A stretch of DNA of 39,963 nucleotides, from assembly GCA_002498845.1 (NCBI GenBank), contig DAJC01000057.1, forward strand, positions 1 to 39,963, read 5' to 3'. Shown piece after piece: positions 30,715 to 39,866 of the stretch. The stretch comes from Thermoplasmatales archaeon UBA509. Lineage in GTDB: Archaea; Thermoplasmatota; Thermoplasmata; Thermoplasmatales; Thermoplasmataceae. Made by a program: the position numbers and the translations under genes. The notes below the pieces were generated by a model. The model saw nothing but the letters and a program-made list of their open reading frames with translations. It made no database searches and was not told where the DNA came from. The first letter of the stretch is position 1, and the number at the start of each line of letters is the position of its first letter.

Positions 30715-31829
30715 ATGGAGAGATACACCCCCATGGTATCAAGGGCGGCTTTTTCCCATGTGAATCTTGAAGCTTCCTGCTGCCCCATTGTGCCCATAAT
30801 CCTTCTCATGGACCTGAACATAAGCATTGATTCCACATAATCTGCAATGAGTTCTGTGTCCCAGTAGTCAACCCGCAAAACATTGCGAAGAGCTTCTCCA
30901 ACGCCTGTTGTTTTGCTTATTATTGCAGGTGTTCCAAGTATCATGGATTCAATCACAGTCATTCCGAAGGGCTCAGAAACAGCAGGAAGAACGAATACAT
31001 CACTGGATCTGTAAATATCCACGGACTTCCGGAAACTGACAAATCCCGTGAAATCTGTCTTTCCGGCTATGCCCAGTTCCGACGCAAGCCTTCTCACTTC
31101 ATTGTACTGGTCTCCGGTTCCTGCCACGACAAATCTTGCATCCGGCATACGCTGCGATACAAGTTCCGCTGCTTCCATAAAGAATCTGGGGCCCTTCTGT
31201 GTGGTAACCCTGCCCAGGTAAAGAACCCTGTTTGTGGGTTCATAGGTTCTGGGGCGCATTGTATAGTGTTCATTGTCCACGCCGTTGTGGACCACAGTGA
31301 TCTTATCAGGGTCTGCCCCATAATCCCTTATTATCTCATCCCTGGTGAATTTGGAAACCGCTATGATCCTGTCGGCTGCTTTAGCACCCTCCTTTTCCAG
31401 GCTCATGATATCTGCCTGTGGATTGAAATTGCCTGATCTGTCGCGCTCTGTGCTGTGAAAAGTGACCACAAGCGGAATGCCGTATTTTTCCCTGATCATC
31501 TCCCCGGCACGGAATGTTATCCAGTCATGGCAGTGTACAAGTGAAACTCCGTGGGGATCAAACCGTTCAAAGACCCTCACATTATAGTCGTCAACAGCCT
31601 CTCTGAAATCAGGAAAACCCTCTATCTCATAGGGATTGCCTATGACTCCTCTCTGCAGCCTCACCGGAACAACATTGAAGGGGTAGTTCCTTCCCAGCCT
31701 CTTCATGGCCGGAACGTACACGTCAATATTCATAATGGCCGCAAGGCGGCCGAAAAGGTTAATTGTGTGGACTCCAAGGCCGCCGGAGAATGCCGGAGGC
31801 AGCTCCCACCCTATGACGGCAATCTTCAT
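30711..31829 (-). CDS. Glycogen synthase-like glycosyltransferase (GT4/GT5 type)
   Basis: A 372-residue GT-B enzyme. It starts IAVIGWELPPAFSGGLGVH, where the GGLG-like loop is typical of glycogen/starch synthases and related GT4 enzymes. Further landmarks are HCHDWIT, LYLGRVTTQKG, AGTGDQYNEV and the EX7E motif in PAVSEPFGMTVIESMILG. It has no signal peptide. With a debranching enzyme and amylase in the same operon, the likely role is making or extending an intracellular alpha-glucan; the donor (ADP- or UDP-glucose) is unknown. It overlaps both neighbours by 4 bp. Confidence 0.9.
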   Translation of the reverse strand: MKIAVIGWELPPAFSGGLGVHTINLFGRLAAIMNIDVYVPAMKRLGRNYPFNVVPVRLQRGVIGNPYEIEGFPDFREAVDDYNVRVFERFDPHGVSLVHCHDWITFRAGEMIREKYGIPLVVTFHSTERDRSGNFNPQADIMSLEKEGAKAADRIIAVSKFTRDEIIRDYGADPDKITVVHNGVDNEHYTMRPRTYEPTNRVLYLGRVTTQKGPRFFMEAAELVSQRMPDARFVVAGTGDQYNEVRRLASELGIAGKTDFTGFVSFRKSVDIYRSSDVFVLPAVSEPFGMTVIESMILGTPAIISKTTGVGEALRNVLRVDYWDTELIADYVESMLMFRSMRRIMGTMGQQEASRFTWEKAALDTMGVYLSI

Positions 31830-33646
31830 TCAAACATCCCCCCAGGATTGATTACATCCTCATGATAGGTGCGCATGATCTCACCGTAGCTCCATGCCTG
31901 CATCATGCAACCCCTTGGGGTGCCATCCGGATCACCATCGAAAATCTCGGGGAGATATGGCAGCGAAAGCAAGGGACGGAAATGGTTCAGAAGCGCTTCC
32001 GGTGAATATCCTGACCTGCGTGAAGCGGTGATGTATGGTCCAATGAGCCAGGGCCACACCGTCCCGTTGTGGTATGCCGCATCACGGCTTGGAAAGTCAC
32101 CCACGTAGTGCGCCTTATAGCCCGGATCTCCAGGATCAAGGGTCCTGATGCCATACCTGGTTAGCAGCCGCTCATCAACAGCATTCTTGAATCTGCCAAA
32201 ACCCTGCAGCACAGGAAATGGAAGGCTGAATGCCAGTATAAAGTTGGGGCGCAGGCTGGGGTCATCCGGACTTGCCACATCCAGAACAGCATCATTCTTC
32301 ACAAATGCGGCAGGGAATTTCTCCATGACCTGCTCAGACAGTCCCCGGAGTTCAGCCGGAAGGCCCGCTTTAATTCTCAACGAGATATCTTCAAGAGACT
32401 TCAGTGCATTGTACCACAGGGCATTCACCTCAACAGGTTCGCCTTTCCTGGGGGTGAAAACAACGCCATCCCGTTCGGCATCCATCCAGGTTAACGGAGC
32501 CCCATTCAGCCTTATAAAAGGTCCATCCATGGAATAAAGTTCGTTGCCCCTTATGTAGTTCATAGCAACATCTGTCAGAAACGGAAACAGATCTCCTGCT
32601 GTCCTGAGATCACCGGAATACTGCAGGTATTTCCAGGCTGCATAAATGTAGAGCAGCCCCGAATCTGCGGTCCTGAAATCATCCGGAGTCTCAAGCCTCT
32701 TGGGAACAGCACCGTTTCGTGATACATTGCGATATGCTTTCAGTAGATCCACGGTTTCACCATACCTTCCGGTTACAAGAAGCAGGCCTGGCATGGAAAT
32801 GAAAGCATCCCTTGCCCAGGGCCCGAACCAGTGGTAACCGGCAATTATATTGTTCCTGGTCAGCAGCATGGCCGACCTCAGGGGGATCTGCCCGAGACCT
32901 GCAAGGTAGACGCCGTTTTTCCTGATATGGTTCTCCATGGCCTTCCTTACCTGGTGAAATGGCAAATCCAAAGAGTTTCCTGAATATATCCTGAATTCAA
33001 GCGATTTACCCGGGTCTGTGAAATGAAATTCACCAGGCTCATAGAGATCTTCCCGGAATATGGTGCCCCTCTCCCTTTCAACTGGATAGATGAAGTTTCT
33101 GTACCACCTGCCTGTCTCTAGGAACTTTCCTGTGGAATCAAATGAAACCGATAGATCTCCGGTTGCGACACTCACTGTGCGCCCCTGTACTGTTGTTTTA
33201 TAGATTCTTGAACCCTCACTTATTGTCTCATGGTAGCTCCTGAAGGAAATGAGCGGTATTATTCTGATTTTTGATGTGGGAGTTCCTGGAAACGTGTATC
33301 TGATGCTTATCTGGTCTTCAAGTGGATGAATGGCAATCTCTTTCCAGACATCAATGCCGTTGACGGAGTATCTGAACGTTGGAACAGGGAAATCAGAGAA
33401 TTTGCGGAGGAAGCGGTACCCATCAGGATAGACAACGTCCCCATAGTAATTGGTATCAAGTGAAACCTCTCCAGATTCTGTGGCCACAACCTCGAAGACC
33501 TTGTTGACCAGTACCATTCGCAGGAAGTGATCATCCACATTCCTCACAAGGAGGCCGTGATATGATCTTGTGTTGGCAAGGCTCTCGGTTGAAGATGCAT
33601 AGCTGCCGTTCCGGTTGGTTATGATCCACTCCTGTCCTGGAATCAT
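31826..33646 (-). CDS. Glycogen debranching enzyme (amylo-alpha-1,6-glucosidase)
   Basis: About 606 residues. The N-terminal domain (WIITNRNGSYASSTESLANT.. then RSYHGLLV) and the C-terminal (alpha/alpha)6 catalytic domain (GPWARDAFISMPGLLL; DAERDGVVFTPRKGEPVEVN; RDAAYHNGTVWPWL) match the bacterial/archaeal GDE family, which hydrolyses alpha-1,6 branches. The protein lacks a signal peptide. It is the first gene of a three-gene operon, overlapping the glycosyltransferase by 4 bp. The frame opens at an ATG at 33676 (MYMPVSGYCF). The ATG at 33646 is preferred because a CATATACATA element (33668-33677) is centred 26 nt before it; the longer start is possible. Confidence 0.88.
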   Translation of the reverse strand: MIPGQEWIITNRNGSYASSTESLANTRSYHGLLVRNVDDHFLRMVLVNKVFEVVATESGEVSLDTNYYGDVVYPDGYRFLRKFSDFPVPTFRYSVNGIDVWKEIAIHPLEDQISIRYTFPGTPTSKIRIIPLISFRSYHETISEGSRIYKTTVQGRTVSVATGDLSVSFDSTGKFLETGRWYRNFIYPVERERGTIFREDLYEPGEFHFTDPGKSLEFRIYSGNSLDLPFHQVRKAMENHIRKNGVYLAGLGQIPLRSAMLLTRNNIIAGYHWFGPWARDAFISMPGLLLVTGRYGETVDLLKAYRNVSRNGAVPKRLETPDDFRTADSGLLYIYAAWKYLQYSGDLRTAGDLFPFLTDVAMNYIRGNELYSMDGPFIRLNGAPLTWMDAERDGVVFTPRKGEPVEVNALWYNALKSLEDISLRIKAGLPAELRGLSEQVMEKFPAAFVKNDAVLDVASPDDPSLRPNFILAFSLPFPVLQGFGRFKNAVDERLLTRYGIRTLDPGDPGYKAHYVGDFPSRDAAYHNGTVWPWLIGPYITASRRSGYSPEALLNHFRPLLSLPYLPEIFDGDPDGTPRGCMMQAWSYGEIMRTYHEDVINPGGMFE

Positions 33647-33676
33647 GAAACAATAACCGGATACGGGCATATACAT

Positions 33677-34003
33677 ATGTTGTTTTTCAATGAAAGTTGC
33701 TATCCTTCATCCAGGCAGATCATATGTGAAGGCATATCTGATTACATGCAGGCAGGATGTATACAGGTGGTACATCCATACCTCCAGAGGCGGCCGCATT
33801 CCTGTCACGAACATACTGATGTCCAGGGATTGAAATACAGGCCAGGCCCTGCCAGGTTGTGAGTGATGAAGAACTGAAATGGAGCATTAATGGAATCCTC
33901 GGCACATTTGCCATAAGAGAACGTCATATATCTCAGATACCGGCCAGGAAGCATTCCAACCTACCAAAAAGATTTAAGACAACATCATTGCTATTCCCCT
34001 GTA
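33677..34003. other. Divergent gap between debranching enzyme and GH15 genes
   Basis: 327 bp holding the two promoters: the debranching-enzyme TATA element at its left edge and TTTAAG (33973-33978), centred about 29 nt before the GH15 ATG, at its right. A 64-codon GTG frame (33859-34053) and a 61-codon frame (33677-33862) run through it but lack domains and clash with the promoters. No repeat or RNA gene is seen. Confidence 0.5.
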
Positions 34004-35929
34004 ATGGTAAGGTATCTCCCACTGGGCAACGGGAGAGTCCTGGTCAGCTTTGACAGGGACTATCGCCTGGTGGATTTCTATTTTTCAGGGTCGCAGGCAG
34101 AAAACCATGCAATGGGCCACCCTTTCAGGCAGGGCATCTGGGTCAACGGAAAATTCAGCTGGATCAATGCTTCCATGATAACCAGATCTGATTATATGGA
34201 CCACACCATGGTGGGCCTCAACCTCTACGAATTTGACGGAATATCATTCAGATCAGAGGATTTTGTTGACATATATGATGACGTATACGTTCGCCGGATG
34301 AGGATCAAAAACAGCACGCAGGAGAAGAAGGAAATCAGGATATTCCTGCACCAGAATTTCTATATTTACGGTAACAACATCGGCGACACTGCAATGTTCT
34401 ATCCCGAGGGCAACTCGGTGGTTCATTACAAGGGACGCCGTTACTTCCTGAGCTCGACAGTTGACAGCCTGGGTTGCCAGATGGACCAGTACGCAATGGG
34501 AGTGAAGGACTTCCTGGAGATGGAGGGAACCTGGAAGGACGCTGAGGATGGTGTACTGTCCATGAATCCCGTTGCAATAGGTTCAGTGGATTCTGTTATC
34601 AGGCACACACTGATTCTTGATCCAGGGCAGGAAGCAGACCTCTTCTATTACATAGCATGCGGCAGGGACCTTGACACGGTATCCGCTCTCCACAAGAACA
34701 TGTCTTATGAACTGCTGACCAGAATGGAACTCAGGACGGAAAATTACTGGCGGCTTTGGTCCACAAAAACAGTTCCGCAGATATCAGACGATCTGTTCTC
34801 TCTTTACAGGAGATCGCTTTTCATAATCCGGAGCCACCTGAATGATCTTGGGGGAATACTGGCATCAAGCGACAGCGACATTCTCAAGTCAAACAGGGAC
34901 GGGTATTACTATGTATGGCCAAGAGATGCGGCAATTGCGGCCTTCGCGCTCATAAGGGCCAATCACCAGGGGCCCGCAAGGAAATTTTTTGATTTTTCCA
35001 GAAATACCATATCAAAGGAAGGGTACTACTATCACAAGTATCTACCCGACGGCAAGGTGGCCAGCAGCTGGCTTCCCAGAATCATGGGAGGAAAATCCAT
35101 ACTGCCAATACAGCAGGATGAAACTAACATAGTACTGTGGGCCCTCTGGAAGCATTTCACCAAGATTAAGGATATAGAGTACATAGCTGATTTCTATGAG
35201 CCGCTGGTCCTCAAGGCAGCAAAATTCATACTGGATTTCAGGGACTCGGACGGCCTTCCCCTGAGTTCATTTGATCTCTGGGAGGAACGGTATGGCGTTC
35301 ATGCCTTCACCGTTGTGACAGCCTATGCTGCCCTGAGGTCCGCATCCAGGATAGCCGATACTTTTGGGGATGCAATATTCTCCAGGGACTACAACCAGGC
35401 AGCTGACCAGATGAGGGAACAGTTCGAGAAAAAATTCTTTCTGGAGGATTCCGGCTATTATGCAAGGGCTATGGTAGACGGACAGCCTGACAGGACAGTG
35501 GACAGCGCCATCACTTCAACCTTCCTCTTTGGCATGAAGGATGCCAGGGATTCCAGGGTGGAATCAAGCATGAAGGCTGTCATGTCCAAACTCTGGGTGA
35601 GCACAACGGGAGGAATAGCCAGGTACGAGAATGACTATTACCAGCGGATCAGGGATGATCCTGCAATTCCGGGAAACCCATGGATAATAACCACCCTCTG
35701 GGCTGCCCAGTACTACCTCAGGATTGGGGACACACAGAAGGCGCTTGAACTCATAAACTGGGTTGTGGCGCACAGGGAAAACAGCGGCATTCTTTCTGAA
35801 CAGATCAACCCGTATGACGGCACGCCATTATCCGTATCACCGCTTGTATGGAGCCATGCGCAGTTCGTCATAACAATGACTGAGCTTGAGAGGGTGAACC
35901 AGGGCCAGAGGATCAACGGAACGGGCTGA
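34004..35929 (+). CDS. GH15 family enzyme (glucoamylase or trehalase)
   Basis: 641 residues. The N-terminal half is the super-beta-sandwich domain and the C-terminal half is the (alpha/alpha)6 catalytic domain. Visible landmarks are YYYVWPRDAAIAAFAL (301-316), SFDLWEERYGVHAFT (422-436, general acid in the WEER) and the catalytic-base region GILSEQINPYDG (595-606, E599). It has no signal peptide. GH15 enzymes release glucose from alpha-glucans, but some Thermoplasma GH15 proteins are trehalases, so the substrate is open. It is divergent from the debranching/glycosyltransferase/amylase operon, supporting glucan or trehalose mobilisation. TTTAAG is centred 29 nt before the ATG. Confidence 0.9.
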   Translation: MVRYLPLGNGRVLVSFDRDYRLVDFYFSGSQAENHAMGHPFRQGIWVNGKFSWINASMITRSDYMDHTMVGLNLYEFDGISFRSEDFVDIYDDVYVRRMRIKNSTQEKKEIRIFLHQNFYIYGNNIGDTAMFYPEGNSVVHYKGRRYFLSSTVDSLGCQMDQYAMGVKDFLEMEGTWKDAEDGVLSMNPVAIGSVDSVIRHTLILDPGQEADLFYYIACGRDLDTVSALHKNMSYELLTRMELRTENYWRLWSTKTVPQISDDLFSLYRRSLFIIRSHLNDLGGILASSDSDILKSNRDGYYYVWPRDAAIAAFALIRANHQGPARKFFDFSRNTISKEGYYYHKYLPDGKVASSWLPRIMGGKSILPIQQDETNIVLWALWKHFTKIKDIEYIADFYEPLVLKAAKFILDFRDSDGLPLSSFDLWEERYGVHAFTVVTAYAALRSASRIADTFGDAIFSRDYNQAADQMREQFEKKFFLEDSGYYARAMVDGQPDRTVDSAITSTFLFGMKDARDSRVESSMKAVMSKLWVSTTGGIARYENDYYQRIRDDPAIPGNPWIITTLWAAQYYLRIGDTQKALELINWVVAHRENSGILSEQINPYDGTPLSVSPLVWSHAQFVITMTELERVNQGQRINGTG

Positions 35930-35987
35930 TCCCATATGATCCCGTGAACGATAAATAAGATATTGTAAGAAGGGATATGGAGAAGTA

Positions 35988-36164
35988 ATGACTGATCAAG
36001 AGGACGAGATCAAGAAATGGGAGGAGAAAGTGTACAGCAGTGCACCGGATCCAACTGATATGCAGAAAATATCCATTGTTGTACTCATAGGCATCATGTA
36101 CGCAGTGATGATAACCCTTGTTTACCTGCTGGCCATACATGCCATAGCAGTCGCACCGGTTTAG
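35988..36164 (+). CDS. Small single-pass membrane protein
   Basis: 58 residues, MTDQEDEIKKWEEKVYSSAP, a soluble acidic/basic N-terminus, then one hydrophobic helix (SIVVLIGIMYAVMITLVYLL, about 29-48) and a short tail. GGAG lies 5 nt before the ATG. GATAAATAAG (35950-35959) is centred about 33 nt upstream. The ORF is 39 nt before the VOC gene and probably co-transcribed. The function is unknown; the size and layout are like small accessory subunits of membrane complexes, but nothing ties it to one. Confidence 0.65.
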   Translation: MTDQEDEIKKWEEKVYSSAPDPTDMQKISIVVLIGIMYAVMITLVYLLAIHAIAVAPV

Positions 36165-36203
36165 TGCTCCTGGCAGGATCAGTATGCTGTGTGGAGGAAT
36201 TAA

Positions 36204-36581
36204 TTGATAAAACTCCAGAAGTCAAATCTGATTGGTGTCTCTGAGGTCACATTCTTTGTGAGGGATGTCAGGGAGGCCACATGGTGGATACAGGACCTGA
36301 CGGGGCTTGACCCGGTCTTCACCTCGGAAAACTTCTCAAAATTCAGGATAGGGAACACGGAACTCGGTCTGCATATTGCCGATAAGAAGACAGGACCGGG
36401 AACCGCTGGCAGCGTTGCCTACTGGGATGTGAATGATCTGGAAACAGCCATAGTGAATTTTCTGTCCCTGGGGGGATGCCTCTACAGGGACCCAATAAAC
36501 GGATCGGATGGTTCCAGGGTGTGCCAGGTAACTGACCTCTTCGGCAATGTCTGGGGTCTCAGGGAAGCTAATCACAGCTGA
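36204..36581 (+). CDS. VOC (glyoxalase/bleomycin-resistance) superfamily protein, TTG start
   Basis: 125 residues with the paired beta-alpha-beta-beta-beta modules of the vicinal-oxygen-chelate fold: VSEVTFFVRDVREATWWIQD at the start, NTELGLHIADKK in the middle, VAYWDVNDLETAIVNFLSLG, and the final VTDLFGNVWGLRE. The metal-binding residues are partly changed (for example a glutamate at the start is not clear), so it may not be a true glyoxalase. The start is TTG: an in-frame stop lies immediately upstream and GGAGGA sits 5 nt before it, which settles the start. Function unknown. It ends 13 bp before the end of the convergent DUF2075 gene. Confidence 0.75.
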   Translation: MIKLQKSNLIGVSEVTFFVRDVREATWWIQDLTGLDPVFTSENFSKFRIGNTELGLHIADKKTGPGTAGSVAYWDVNDLETAIVNFLSLGGCLYRDPINGSDGSRVCQVTDLFGNVWGLREANHS

Positions 36582-36594
36582 ACTCATGACAACG

Positions 36595-38361
36595 TCATGT
36601 TGAATTTACCCCAGCATTCACGATTTCCATGAGATGCTCAAGAGTTCTCTGGTCCTCAACAAAAACGAATGTTCCGACAATACCACGAGTCAGCATGATT
36701 CTGTAGCGGTTTTTCAGAAGGGAAAGCCCCCTGGCAGGATCACGCAGGGCAACACTCCTGAGTGAATTCCTTCCTCCCACATTATCCATTACTGCGCCAG
36801 GATCCATGGTCCATGAATCATTTCGCCATATGAGATCCTTTCCCCAAATGACTCCGGCGTAATCCGCTTCAAACCCCTGTGCACCATAGACTGACGCACA
36901 TTTTTTCAGGGCGTCCCTGCCCTCAATCCAGTACTGGGGATACTCGGTAGTTTCGTCCATGAGCCAGCTTATGTCAGGATTCCTGAAACGCAACTTCTCC
37001 TTTCTTCCATCGGATTCTGTGAAGGATGCCACAAGGGCCACCTTGCTTTTCTGCTGAATCACTTCCAGAGCATGGATCATTTCCTCCATGTGGCCGAAAA
37101 TCCTGAAATCATACCCCTCTGGAACCTCAGGGGATGCATTTCCAATGAGGTTTTCAACAAAGGCCGAATAACGTTCACCCCCGATGTTTCTGAAGACAGA
37201 ATCCAGTGTTAGTTCATGTATCTCTGCTCCATTTTTGGCTGCGTATTTAAGGAAATTCTCCCTTGTTCCTGATTCTCCGCCCACAAGGATCTGGTTCTCA
37301 TCATAGAAATATATCCCAACCCGGGACCTGGTCATTGAAAGGTCTATGACACTTTCAGACATCCGCTGGGCTTCGTCAAATACTATGAAATCAAGTGGTT
37401 TCCACAGATCCTCCACACGGAACCCCGGTTCACCGATGCCGTTGTTGCGCAAAGGCCCGGTGGAATAGAACCTGATCAGAGGCCTTATCTGGGCTGGAAC
37501 AGCACGCCTCATTGTATTTATTAGACGATTGTTTCTGTACGATATCAGACCGAAGTATCCCAGTCTTGTTGCCTCAAGAATTATGTTGAGGGCCACAAGC
37601 GTTTTGCCCGAACCCATCTTGCCCCTGATGAGGAAAATGGCCTTTCTCCCGGATTTCAGGGTTTCCAGGACTGAACTCAGAACCTTAACCTGATCACCAG
37701 AAAGGCCATAACCAACCACTGAGAATGCCTTCAGGGGATCTGACATGATTTCCTGCCTGTGTTTTGTTATGAAATCTATGAGGGTGCTGCTCACAGAGAA
37801 CCTGCCATTCAGTATGAGATCCGCCTCCTTTCTGGAGCCTTTTTCCTTCAATATGGGCTCCATTACAGCTGAGAAGTCCCTGGGTTCATAGTATATTGTG
37901 CAGTCGTTTCCGTCCGTTGTATGGTACATGAATACCACATCCCGGAAGTTGAAGCTCTGTGAAGCGGTATGGAAGTTCCTGAACTTGTAAAGGTAGTTTG
38001 AGGACTGATAACAGGGTACAGGCTGCGGCCCCAGATCAGTTTCCGCCACAAACCTGTCCACCTGCCTGTAAGTTCGCCAGCCCTTTGTTTCAACAATGAC
38101 AACATCCTTCTTGCCAATGACCAGGTAATCTACCCTTTCATTCCCCACTGGGAAAATATATTCCATGGCAACAGGTACGCCGTCTGGAACAACCATTTTC
38201 ATGGCATTCAGTGAACCTGCCCAGGAACCGCGGAGGTAAGCATCAGGGCGTTCTCTGGCCATTCGTTCATAGTTCATGTTCAGCCTGCCAAGTATGTCTT
38301 CTGTGGGGTCCGTCTGAAAACTTTCAGTGTAATACAGGCAATTTGAAAATGAATCTTCCAT
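36595..38361 (-). CDS. Nuclease-like / DUF2075 helicase-like NTPase
   Basis: 588 residues. The N-terminal part (about 1-200) has DYLVIGKKDVVIVETKGW (D78 .. E91-T-K93), a PD-(D/E)XK-like core as in restriction-type and NERD nucleases. The C-terminal part (about 225-580) is a P-loop NTPase of the DUF2075 type: Walker A RGKMGSGKTL (G247-K253-T254), Walker B FIVFDEAQ (D329, E330), FYDENQ (352-357), VYGAQGFEADYAGVI (491-505) and RYRIMLTRG (552-560). DUF2075 proteins are superfamily-1-helicase-like; many in bacteria are linked to mobile elements or defence. It is a lone gene between a VOC gene and an MFS gene. AATATAAT (38383-38390) is centred 26 nt before the ATG. The nuclease reading of the N-terminus is an inference. 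Confidence 0.8.
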   Translation of the reverse strand: MEDSFSNCLYYTESFQTDPTEDILGRLNMNYERMARERPDAYLRGSWAGSLNAMKMVVPDGVPVAMEYIFPVGNERVDYLVIGKKDVVIVETKGWRTYRQVDRFVAETDLGPQPVPCYQSSNYLYKFRNFHTASQSFNFRDVVFMYHTTDGNDCTIYYEPRDFSAVMEPILKEKGSRKEADLILNGRFSVSSTLIDFITKHRQEIMSDPLKAFSVVGYGLSGDQVKVLSSVLETLKSGRKAIFLIRGKMGSGKTLVALNIILEATRLGYFGLISYRNNRLINTMRRAVPAQIRPLIRFYSTGPLRNNGIGEPGFRVEDLWKPLDFIVFDEAQRMSESVIDLSMTRSRVGIYFYDENQILVGGESGTRENFLKYAAKNGAEIHELTLDSVFRNIGGERYSAFVENLIGNASPEVPEGYDFRIFGHMEEMIHALEVIQQKSKVALVASFTESDGRKEKLRFRNPDISWLMDETTEYPQYWIEGRDALKKCASVYGAQGFEADYAGVIWGKDLIWRNDSWTMDPGAVMDNVGGRNSLRSVALRDPARGLSLLKNRYRIMLTRGIVGTFVFVEDQRTLEHLMEIVNAGVNST

Positions 38362-38602
38362 CCGGTAATTAAGAGACCAACCAATATAATTCTTTCACCC
38401 TGGTGGCAAAGGATAATTGCTGGCCCATAAGAGACCTGTTTGGATGTATTCGATGTAAAGGCTGGGACAGAGGTGGTTTTCATCTATTTTTGTGGTCACC
38501 AAAGCTCCGCAAGCCTCTCTCTAGGTTTCTGCTGCAAACGTTAAATAACTTAGGGCTATGCGAATAATATTGTCATCAGCGATCAGGAAAGATCAGTATG
38601 CA

Positions 38603-39823
38603 ATGTCTCGGTACAGATGGGTAATGGCTGCCATAGCCGGCCTGCTGATGACAACAAGCTTCATTTCCCTCACATCCTTTGGAATCCTCTCCGGCAGGAT
38701 GGCTTCAACATTCGGCGTTAGTCCAACATTCCTGTCGGTACTTGGCATAGATGCATTCTCCATTGGACTGTTTGCAGCGTTCTTCCTGGGGCAGGGAGGC
38801 ATCTTTGATGCCAGGCTGAAGACAGGCGTGCTTGTGGCTCAGCTGTTCCTCATTGTGCCGCAGTTCCTGATACCGGTCTTTCATGTACTGTATGTGCTGG
38901 TGGCACTCCGGTTCTTCCAGGGCCTGATGATTATGATGCTTGCTCTTTTTTCCATACAGCTGGAGGGTTGGTTCCCGCCTGACGAAAGGGCGAGATCACT
39001 GGCATTCACCCTGGGAGCCATATCACTTGGAAGTGCTGCCGGTGGTATCCTTTCCGGGGTCCTGATATCCTTGAGCTGGCAGGAATCTTACTACATAACG
39101 GGAATAATCATGGTGGCTGGAGCCCTGATATATTTCATATTTGCAAAGGATTCAACCGCACAGAGGAAGGAGATCATACAGGCCGAGAAGCTAAAGCACA
39201 GAAGTGTCTGGAAGGATCCAATGGTTATTTTAATGGGGCTTGCACAGCTTCCCCTGAGCTGGGTTCTGTTCAGCGTTGGAGGTTATCTCTCCACCTACTC
39301 TTATCATCTGGGCTATTCAGTTTCCCAGACAGGGACGCTTATCATTGGATGGGGAATATCGGGATTTATTGCTGCCTTTGTGGGAGCGGTGCTTGGTGAC
39401 AGGATAGCTGGAAAGAGGTCTTCAAACAGGGGGATACTGAAATCCAGGCTGGTAATAATGACCACAGCGGATATACTGATGGCGCTTGGAATAGTTCTTA
39501 TGATGACAACCGGAAGTTTGTCCTTTTATTTTCTTCTTCTGGCCGCTATTGTGAACGGGTTCCTCATGATGTTTCCACCTAACTACTGGGCTCTTCCAGG
39601 CAACATTTTCCCCCTGGCCATTGTGAGTGCAGGAGCCTTCGGAATGGGACTTATTTCCAACTCCGCTGATGCCATTGGCCCCCTGGTGACGTCATCGTTG
39701 CTTTCAGATCTTGGCTGGAACGGGATTTTTTTCATAATGCTCGGATTATCGTTCCTTGGTATACTGATAAACCTGATTATCTACAGATCAAAAATCCCGC
39801 TGCCGGGGAATGAATCAGGATGA
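38603..39823 (+). CDS. MFS transporter
   Basis: About 406 residues with 12 hydrophobic segments, typical of MFS carriers (SRYRWVMAAIAGLLMTTSF; RFFQGLMIMMLALFS; FPPDERARSLAFTLGAISLG, a loop-4-like motif). It is a different branch from the two PHS-like carriers. The substrate is unknown; small organic-acid or drug carriers are possible. The frame opens at ATG 38558, but MSRYRWVM (ATG 38603) is the normal N-terminus, and the TATA-like TTAAATAA (38539-38546) would place the transcript start between the two. The gene ends 140 bp before the window edge, and the T-rich sequence after it (39849-39866) is a likely terminator. Confidence 0.82.
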   Translation: MSRYRWVMAAIAGLLMTTSFISLTSFGILSGRMASTFGVSPTFLSVLGIDAFSIGLFAAFFLGQGGIFDARLKTGVLVAQLFLIVPQFLIPVFHVLYVLVALRFFQGLMIMMLALFSIQLEGWFPPDERARSLAFTLGAISLGSAAGGILSGVLISLSWQESYYITGIIMVAGALIYFIFAKDSTAQRKEIIQAEKLKHRSVWKDPMVILMGLAQLPLSWVLFSVGGYLSTYSYHLGYSVSQTGTLIIGWGISGFIAAFVGAVLGDRIAGKRSSNRGILKSRLVIMTTADILMALGIVLMMTTGSLSFYFLLLAAIVNGFLMMFPPNYWALPGNIFPLAIVSAGAFGMGLISNSADAIGPLVTSSLLSDLGWNGIFFIMLGLSFLGILINLIIYRSKIPLPGNESG

Positions 39824-39848
39824 CCCGAAAAAATTAAAATCGGCATTT

Positions 39849-39866
39849 GTCTGGGTTTTTATTTTA
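39849..39866 (+). terminator. T-rich terminator after the last MFS gene
   Basis: CTGGGTTTTTATTTTAG, two short T-tracts 26 bp past the stop codon, is a typical archaeal oligo-T terminator. The rest of the tail to the window edge holds no gene that I can see. Confidence 0.4.

Noticed and set aside
33859..34053. 64-codon GTG frame upstream of the GH15 gene
   Set aside because: It contains the GH15 TATA box and overlaps the GH15 start by 50 bp in another frame; no domain is recognisable.
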